A stretch of 13,012 bases of DNA, taken from positions 1 to 13,012 of the forward strand of contig JALLPB010000783.1 in assembly GCA_036939975.1 (NCBI GenBank), written 5' to 3'. This DNA comes from Cyclostephanos tholiformis. Its lineage: Eukaryota > Bacillariophyta > Thalassiosirophyceae > Thalassiosirales > Thalassiosiraceae. Under the pieces are notes generated by a model that saw only the letters and a program-made list of their open reading frames with translations, had not been told where the DNA came from and searched no databases. Below are positions 7,698-13,012 of the stretch, piece after piece (positions within the stretch are counted from its first letter, which is position 1; each line of letters begins with the position of its first letter). Both the position numbers and the translations under genes were made by a program.

Positions 7698-7787
7698 GTA
7701 GGACTCCGGTCCCCATCATGGAAGGTATGAGAGGATAGGAGTAGCAAGGGAGGTATTACAGTACCTTACTCTACGTATATACTAACA
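7698..7787 (-). repeat. 5' LTR of the Copia derivative (90 bp)
   Basis: Direct repeat of 6457-6546 with three substitutions. On the minus strand it begins TGTTAG and ends CCTAC, lacking the final A seen in the 3' LTR. It is followed directly by TGGTTATGAGC, which could be a primer-binding site (TGG complements a tRNA CCA end) or already RT coding sequence at a deletion junction. Confidence 0.85.
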
Positions 7788-7792
7788 GACAG
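7788..7792. repeat. Target-site duplication, right copy (GACAG)
   Basis: Exact match of 6451-6455, immediately outside the TAACA end of the right LTR. Confidence 0.85.
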
Positions 7793-8340
7793 TGTTGAAA
7801 TGAATGCAATGGGAAATTGGATTGGCGGGACTAGGACAAATTGACAACAGTGACAAAAGAATTATAGTATGATCTCACAATGGGCCGCCATCTGCACTCA
7901 GGCTGCTGTTGAACATTTTGACTATCATACAAGGCAACAATCAATTGTAGTGGGTCCAGCCCAGAGTTCTCACCTTATTTTTTTCTTGATTTGGCGGGAG
8001 GCCTAATTTTTTGAAGCCTCAAATTTCCAAGAAAAACAGACAGATGGTGAACAAAAGAAAGGCCCTTTTTCACCAAACCAAAATTGCCCCCCCCCCATGA
8101 TCACTGAATTTCTGATCTCGGTAATCAAATCAATATTCGGCAATCTTCATGCCAGGTTGAATTACTTTTGACATGGCATGAAGATCGTATTTGTCATTTT
8201 TTTGTACTGGTGTCCAGAGGGTGCTCAGAAAAAAATGGTGAGCCAACTATGAACGACAATGATGAAATCTTTGCAATTGTCGCTTCCTCCACCCATGAAT
8301 ACTACAACAATCATCTGACCTTGGAAGGAAGGGATTGAGC
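7793..8340. other. Non-coding spacer with several short inverted repeats
   Basis: No convincing ORF. It has a C10 run (8087-8096), a 12-bp perfect inverted repeat (8143-8154 / 8174-8185), an imperfect hairpin with arms TTTTTCTTG / CAAGAAAAA enclosing GAGGC/GCCTC (about 7980-8035), and a GGTGAA/TTCACC pair (8046-8051 / 8069-8074). Density of small palindromes suggests decayed transposon sequence, but no terminal repeats or duplications define an element. Confidence 0.4.
8143..8185. repeat. 12-bp perfect inverted repeat with 19-nt loop
   Basis: ATCTTCATGCCA at 8143-8154 is the exact reverse complement of TGGCATGAAGAT at 8174-8185. No gene is adjacent, so it may be a transposon remnant or a small hairpin RNA; nothing else supports expression. 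Confidence 0.7.
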
Positions 8341-9022
8341 ATCAAAGGGACAAGTGAGGGAGTTGAGGGGAGAGGGAAGAGGGGAAAGAGGGGAAAGAGG
8401 GGAAAGAGGGGAAAGAGGGCAGGAGGGCAGGAGGGCAGAAGTGAAGGGTGATGAGGGGATACATGATGATGATGGTGGTGACAACAATAACAACAATGAT
8501 GACACTTCTGTTGCCATTGCCGCCGGTGGTACACAAAAAACAACAGTCAACTAATGTGAGAGGATGCAGTGGAAAGGATCAATTGAGGAAGATGAGGCTG
8601 ATGGGTGGAGGGGAGAGATGGTAATGGGGGGGGGAGTGAGCATGATGACATCACGCTCGCTCCACCTATCATATAACAATCAACTTGATGGCAACCTAGA
8701 GAAAGAGGGGGGGAGGGAGAGGAGGGGAGATGGACAAAGAGGCGATCATGAGCAAGAGTGGGAGAAGACAGCAGAGAGGAATGAGGATGGGGTTAGGGGA
8801 AGATGGGCAGAGTGGAGCATGATGGGGGAGACACAATGACGATGTGATGGCATTGATGCATCATCCTCATGATTGTCACCATCAACTGAAAAGTATCAAT
8901 CAACTGACTACAATGTGGGATGCAAGGGTGAATAAAGGAAGGTAGGGGGGATGGAGGAGCGCGACCGATGACAAAATTATTGCCTGCCTCCCCTTAAAAA
9001 TAGAACAGTCAACTGACAAAGG
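8341..9022. other. Purine-rich low-complexity intergenic region
   Basis: The plus strand is dominated by GAGG/GGGGA/GATGA tracts with no believable gene. The hexamer TCAACT recurs (8546, 8682, 8882, 8900, 9009), often followed by similar purine-rich text, suggesting a degenerate tandem array related to the repeat beginning about 9023. Confidence 0.5.
8379..8438 (+). repeat. Purine minisatellite: four 9-bp then three 8-bp units
   Basis: GAGGGGAAA is repeated four times (8379-8414), then GAGGGCAG three times (8415-8438). The strand is nearly pure purine. Open frames across it on the minus strand (Pro/Leu/Phe/Ser-rich) are products of the repeat, not genes. Confidence 0.88.
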
Positions 9023-9946
9023 ATACAACAGGAAATTGAGGGACAAGCATGGGGGATGAGGGGAGAGGAGAGAGGGGGGAAATAGCATAGCAAGGTTTGG
9101 GGTACAGTGGTGATTGGGAGGACATGACATGTGAGCGAGGGAGATGAGGGTTGAGGGGGAAGATGGAGGGGGGAGGGATAATCATTCAACAATAAAATAA
9201 TATGAAGGGGAAAAGAGGGGAGAGATATGAATGAGGAGATGGAAATGGACATAAGGATACAGTTGGACAATTGGAGGAGGAGGGGGGGGGGAGAGAAGGA
9301 GGAGGAAGAGGATGAAGAGGATATGGAGGAAGATGATGACAAGGAGGCATTGATTATGTATTTTAAGTTGAATTCCTCTGTAGGCAATACTTGATGAGGA
9401 GATGGACAAAGTGAAGATAAGGTTAAGGGTATGTAGTTGGAGGATTGGAGGAGGGAGGGGGAGGGAAGGAGGAGGACGAGGACAAAGAGGATGTGGAGGA
9501 AGATGAGGAGGAGGAGTTGATTGTGTTTTTAAGTCAAATTCCTATGTAGACTATACTGAATTCCTACCTTAAAGTTTTATTCCCGCCATTTTTAGCCCCC
9601 TCTACCATAACCATGACATCTGCCACTCCACTGCAGCTCCATGGCCCATGTAGTGACGGAATCATGCCCCAATACTCAAGGGGCTTCTTCCACACATGAA
9701 GAGAACATCTTCCATGCTTTTTATGCTTCACATACATTTGGTGAGGAAATTATAGGATGCAATAAAAGCATGTAAAAACACTAGATAATCCAAGTGTCGT
9801 AATAGCTGGGATCTGCCACGGGTTTGGTAGCTCCAATGGACCACTTATGGTCAAACTCATGTCCTGAAACATTACATATTTATTCCAAACATACATGTGA
9901 ACAATATTTTACACTGAAGCAATCTATTTAAAAGATCTCTGGACAT
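9023..9946. repeat. Dispersed direct repeat, copy A (longer)
   Basis: This segment aligns by eye, in the same orientation, to about 11001-11675. Identical anchors include ATCATTCAACAATAAAAT (9181), a shared 32-bp stretch around CCCCAATACTCAAGGGG (9659-9690), and GAAGCAATCTATTTAAA near the end. The left half is purine-rich, the right half balanced. Copy A is longer because of an internal duplication (about 9228-9558) and about 26 bp after 9690. No coding capacity survives; boundaries lack clear terminal repeats or duplications. Repeat class unknown. Confidence 0.8.
9228..9558. repeat. Imperfect tandem duplication of about 165 bp inside copy A
   Basis: Units about 9228-9391 and 9392-9558 share the order GAGGAGATGGA, an AGTTGGA..ATTGGAGGAGG block, a GAAGAGGA/GACAAAGAGGAT purine tract, and a tail TTTTAAGT..AATTCCT.TGTAG. 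Copy B has only one such unit, so the duplication is either specific to A or was lost from B. Confidence 0.65.
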
Positions 9947-10380
9947 TCAAATAAAGAAAGCTCAAAATAGCTTGTAAAATAGGGCAGTTTGTTTGTGCAA
10001 GGTAATGTTTGTGAACAAGGCGCTTTCAATACATAATTGCCTCATTGTCCCGGTCATCCTTAATAATAATTGGTGAAGAACAAGCAAATGGTCAGATTTG
10101 TCAGAGCTAAATTCAAATTTAAGGCAAATTTGAAACTGCCGGTAAAATATTGAACATCGGTAAAATCGAATATACATATGTATATTTGAATATACATGTA
10201 CATGGTCATTTTGTGGCCGAATATCAAATATGGCTCCATGAACTAGATGTCTCATAAATTTGATTTTATAAGTCGCAGCAAACCCATAAATTTGAATATA
10301 TTATAACCCATAATATATTCACATTTGCGGGTTATGTCTGTGATCTAATATCAAAAATGGCGATCAAACTGTAAGGCACA
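9947..10380. other. AT-rich non-coding region with palindromes and a short direct repeat
   Basis: No gene. It has an 18-bp perfect palindrome AATATACATATGTATATT (10169-10186), a long hairpin (10281-10333), and an imperfect 32-33 bp direct repeat (10212-10244 and 10339-10370) that flanks that hairpin, sharing TGTG..C.AATATCAAA.ATGGC. Confidence 0.6.
10281..10333. repeat. AT-rich long hairpin
   Basis: Perfect inner arms GAATATATTAT (10294-10304) and ATAATATATTC (10310-10320) enclose a 5-nt loop AACCC; outer arms continue with few mismatches to AACCC (10281-10285) and GGGTT (10329-10333). Such structures occur in MITEs and at AT-rich replication or attachment sites, but nothing here decides between them. 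Confidence 0.75.
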
Positions 10381-10399
10381 TTGACAATGCCAATCGACA

Positions 10400-10750
10400 C
10401 ATGTCATCCCTAGTCGTTATTGTCATTGTTGTTGTTGTTGTCATCAAAATTATCCCTGTCATGACAATAAACACGAGCCATGGCCCACGACCATTATGAT
10501 GACCATGGTAGTCATTGTCTTGACATGGTGACTATGATCATCATCATCATCCTCATTGTTGTTATATGGTTGTCGTCATAGTCATCATGGTTGTTATTGT
10601 CATTGTGGTTGTGGTGGCAGTCGTGGTTGTCGTAATCATCATGAATTGACATGATGGCATTGTTGTCCCCATCATACTACATTGTGGCCATCGTTGTCGT
10701 CATTGTCATGGTTGTTGTGGTTGCCATTGTCATATCACCATGACAATGAC
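10400..10750. repeat. Cryptic trinucleotide-type simple sequence (GTT/GTC/CAT)
   Basis: About 350 bp built from interleaved GTT, GTC, CAT and ATG triplets (for example GTTGTTGTTGTTGTC and ATCATCATCATC). In any frame it reads as biased Thr/Met/Asp/Asn or Val/Ile/Cys text with stops, so it is simple sequence rather than a gene. A perfect 9-bp inverted repeat CATTGTCAT / ATGACAATG sits at 10725-10748. Confidence 0.75.
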
Positions 10751-11000
10751 CATGAGCGACATCATTGCATGCCACAGGGCTAAGTGGATCTCAAATCCTC
10801 CCTCACAAGACAAGCACAACACAAAGTGCCAAGCTTTTACCATGAACTCATGCAGCTTGCAAGACAGGGATCCCAAAAGCTCAAGACTTGTGGAGTCTCC
10901 AATAGGGTGTGACCTGGGAATTTGGTATGACATTTTGATATGGCTAAGCCAAATTTTCGAGTTCAGGTGCAATGTGGGAATTCATGCAAGTGGTAGAAGA
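10751..11000. other. Unassigned non-repetitive segment between the simple sequence and copy B
   Basis: Open frames exist on both strands here (about 80-107 codons) but run into the flanking simple sequence and purine tract, and show no recognisable motif. The plus-strand stretch CAATGTGGGA (10970) resembles text at 8910, so the repeat family may begin slightly earlier than copy B's clear start. I see no gene. Confidence 0.4.
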
Positions 11001-11675
11001 GCACAACAAGGGAATTTAGTACAAGTGTGTGGGATGAGGGGAGAGGGGAGAGGGGGAAAATAGTGAGGTTTGGGGTATAATGGTGATTGGGAGGACACAA
11101 CAGGTGAGCAAAGGAGATGAGGGGGGAGGGGGAAGATGTAGGGGGGAGGAATCATCATTCAACAATAAAATAATATGAAGGGAAAAGGGGGGAAGAGATA
11201 CAGTTGGATGATTGGATGAGGGAAGTTGGAAGGAGGAGGAAGAGGATGAAGAGGATGTGAAGGAAGATGAGGAAGAGGAGTTGATTGTGTATTTTAAGTC
11301 GATTTCCTCTGTAGGCAATACTGAATTCCTACATAATTTTTTGTTCCCGCCATGTTTAGCCCCCTCCACCATAACCATGACATCTGCCGCTCTGCTGCAG
11401 CCCAATGGCTCAGGAATCATGCCCCAATACTCAAGGGGCTTCTTCTTTTTTATGCTTCACATACATTTGGTGAGAAAATTACAGGGTGCAATGAAAGCAT
11501 GTAAAAACAATAGATAATTCATGTGTTTTGGTAGCTGGGGTCTGTCTTGTGTTTGGTAGCCCCGATGGACCACTTACAGTCAAACTCATGTCCTGAAACT
11601 TTACATACATCTTTCAAACATACACGTGAGCAATAATTCACACTGAAGCAATCTATTTAAATGATCTCTGAACAT
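11001..11675. repeat. Dispersed direct repeat, copy B (shorter)
   Basis: Second copy of the segment at 9023-9946, same orientation, about 2 kb to the right. It shares the purine-rich left half, the ATTCAACAATAAAATAATAT anchor (11156), the CCCCAATACTCAAGGGG anchor, and the tail through GAAGCAATCTATTTAAA. It has a single copy of the internal module that is doubled in A. No coding capacity is evident. Confidence 0.8.
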
Positions 11676-12660
11676 GTTGAATTACTCCCACTTTGGCCAG
11701 AATTTGTTGGTCTGTCAACTGGGGTCAATTATTCTGCCTTCAACTGGAGACAATTGTTCCTCGGTTTCATTATCTTAGAGAACAGAAAGAGCGCAATCTG
11801 CCAAAGTTTTGGAGGTCATGGGCGCCCTCTATTGGATTATTGTCGGCAGTTTTTGGTCATAAAAGAGGAAGCAATTTGATTGATTAGGTCAATAGAAGAG
11901 TCCACAGTAGGGGCTTGATTCGACAAATTGGGCTTGTAATTCAGAGCCAATAGTTGGGCAGGTATGCATGCTGATGTGCATGCATATGGCACCAAATGTT
12001 GCATTGCACAACAAGGAAGAGCCTCATTGGGCAATAGAATAGTTTATAATTTTGGTAATCCTTAAAACTAAACTCAAATAAGCATCATTCAGACAATTGT
12101 GGGCGACTACTGCCACCAAAGACTAGTGACTACGTTTGAATCCCTACAGTACGGGTTCCACGCGTACCATCCTCGTATGCTGCAATAGGATAACGTGCGC
12201 GTCATTGACACAGATTGGATAGAAAGAGCATGGAGATATGGAAATATAGGATAATGTTTGTGTAATAAGCTCACTCTTTGGTTTAACTTTAGTTCTAATT
12301 GCTTTGTTCCTCCTCATCGAGGGTGCTATCGATATTCGAACGACTACCCCCTTACCATGGTTGATTATTGTTAGTTTATCAGACCCAAAGACCGCCTGCA
12401 AGGCCCCTCCCACCTCACAATCCAATGACTACGGGATATGACTGTTCTCAAGAAAGAACCTGCTTTTGTGATTGTCGGTGCATTTGTTTGGCTATGCACT
12501 TGTTCTCGAGCCTCACCCCATACCTGACTGTATGTGTGTGTGATGATTGAACATTGTTGAGAGGACACTTTCAACCCTTCTCTGCCAACAAGATAAACAG
12601 GTTCCCATTCAAGGACTGCCAAGAAGGGACCATTGTCTATCCCAACCAAAGAAAACAGTC
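11676..12660. other. Intergenic sequence without a recognisable gene
   Basis: Roughly 1 kb of mixed composition. Short frames on both strands show no motif I recognise. Visible structure is limited: an imperfect 25-bp tandem pair TCAACTGG.G.CAATT.TT (11715 and 11740), and a perfect 9-bp inverted repeat TATGCATGC / GCATGCATA (11963-11971 / 11978-11986). Confidence 0.4.
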
Positions 12661-12673
12661 ATACCAGAAAACC

Positions 12674-12811
12674 ATGTCCACCACATTTGCTGTATATGCC
12701 ATATTGAAGCAGATGAGCTTGAGTATTGATGCAGCTACTGAGATAACAGCTGTTGATGGCAAGAATCTGTACAATTAAGATGATTTCCTACAGCTCAAAG
12801 ACAAAGACATT
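12674..12811 (+). pseudogene. Possible decayed Copia gag fragment
   Basis: From ATG at 12674 the frame reads MSTTFAVYAILKQM..., an AATEIT segment, then GKNLYN, a stop (12776-12778), and in the same frame DDFLQLKDKDI. The pattern of a short helix with Ala-Ala, Glu-Ile-Thr, then a D-[DE]-F-L-x-L-x-D-x-D-[IV] motif recalls the start of diatom Copia gag proteins as I remember them. The in-frame stop and loss of similarity afterwards indicate decay. It could also be chance; the call is tentative. Confidence 0.35.
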
Positions 12812-12919
12812 TGTGGCAACTCATGTGATTGGTCACAAGCATGCCAATGACAATCTCATCCTTGACTCATGCCTTAGCTGGAAATGTCGCCGTTTTAGAT
12901 GTTGGCAAAAGTTGTTTTT

Positions 12920-12993
12920 GAAGACATTTAATCATGTCTTCCCAACACCACGGCCCAACACGGCCGACGTGTTGGCGACATCATGTGATGTCG
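12920..12993. repeat. Cluster of three perfect short hairpins followed by a T-run
   Basis: GAAGACAT/ATGTCTTC (12920-12927, 12934-12941), CCAACACG/CGTGTTGG (12955-12962, 12968-12975) and CGACATCA/TGATGTCG (12976-12983, 12986-12993) are exact inverted repeats within 74 bp; the last two abut. A T-run follows at 12999. The window ends soon after, so what lies beyond is unknown. Confidence 0.8.
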
Positions 12994-13012
12994 GGTTCTT
13001 TTTTTCTGTGTC

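Larger units (their letters stand above)
6456..7787 (-). mobile_element. Internally deleted Ty1/copia LTR retrotransposon with very short LTRs
   Basis: Two direct repeats of about 90 bp (6456-6546, 7698-7787) flank about 1.15 kb; the outer ends read TG...CA and a 5-bp duplication (GACAG) lies outside. Oriented on the minus strand, the right copy is the 5' LTR. An 8-bp G-run on the minus strand (6547-6554) abuts the 3' LTR as a polypurine tract. The interior keeps only the end of reverse transcriptase and RNase H, so gag, protease, integrase and most of RT are missing. The LTRs differ at three positions, so insertion is fairly recent in relative terms. It is non-autonomous. Family assignment to Copia comes from RNase H. 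Confidence 0.88.

Noticed and set aside
7015..7747. Plus-strand and alternative-frame ORFs over the Copia remnant
   Set aside because: Shadows of the RT/RNase H frame and of the LTR sequence.
8379..8438. Regular short repeats considered as a CRISPR array
   Set aside because: Units of 8-9 bp are contiguous with no unique spacers; a minisatellite in apparent eukaryotic DNA.
8247..9409. Minus-strand Pro/Ser/Leu/Phe-rich ORFs of 60-136 codons
   Set aside because: Translation of pyrimidine-rich simple sequence; composition follows the repeat and frames are open in several phases at once.
10730..11063. Open frames of 80 and 107 codons on opposite strands
   Set aside because: They start in simple sequence, end in the purine-rich repeat, and have no recognisable domain; not enough to call a gene.
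9023..11675. Copies A and B as a bona fide LTR pair
   Set aside because: No TG/CA ends, target duplication, primer site or coding interior could be found; left as an unclassified direct repeat.
12100..12160. GTTTGAATCC sequence resembling a tRNA T-arm
   Set aside because: The flanking bases do not form a T stem and no acceptor or D arm can be paired.
12955..13009. Hairpin plus T-run resembling a rho-independent terminator
   Set aside because: The introns and LTR element indicate nuclear eukaryotic DNA, where this terminator type is not used by Pol II; kept only as an inverted-repeat cluster.

Overview
The window looks like nuclear DNA from a photosynthetic stramenopile, most likely a diatom. 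Three things point that way: a long intronless gene with gene-dense spacing, a secreted/membrane protein whose paired Cys modules end in YC[YF]DP (a style I associate with diatom surface proteins) and whose gene has two short GT-AG introns, and a decayed Ty1/copia element whose RNase H text resembles diatom Copia ('CoDi'-like) polyproteins. The assignment is inference; no rRNA or organellar marker is present.

Layout. (1) 218-4108 (+): one intronless ORF of 1296 codons for a CstF-77/Rna14 (Suf-family, HAT-repeat) mRNA 3'-end processing factor, with a polyadenylation-signal-like AATAAA and a perfect hairpin just downstream. (2) 4625-6223 (-), convergent with the first gene: a three-exon gene for a predicted 479-residue single-pass (type II) membrane protein. 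It has a Ser/Thr/Pro stalk built from a 15-bp tandem repeat and two Cys-rich extracellular modules; the second module is completed only by splicing to a 54-nt last exon. (3) 6456-7787 (-): a complete-ended but internally gutted Copia LTR retrotransposon with about 91-bp LTRs, a 5-bp target duplication, a G-run polypurine tract, and only the end of reverse transcriptase plus RNase H, interrupted by a stop. It lies 232 bp upstream of gene 2, in the same orientation. (4) 7793 to the end: about 5.2 kb without a convincing intact gene. It holds purine-rich low-complexity DNA with minisatellites, a dispersed direct repeat in two copies (about 9023-9946 and 11001-11675), an AT-rich hairpin zone, a cryptic trinucleotide-type tract (10400-10750), a possible decayed Copia gag fragment (about 12674-12811), and a cluster of three short perfect hairpins near the right edge.

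The two intact genes have no evident functional link: one acts in nuclear pre-mRNA cleavage/polyadenylation, the other at the cell surface or in the secretory pathway. I see no operon, CRISPR array, tRNA, rRNA or defence-type system. The most unusual items are the tandem-repeat expansions in and at the end of gene 2, the miniature-LTR Copia derivative next to its promoter, and the unexplained duplicated purine-rich repeat family on the right.
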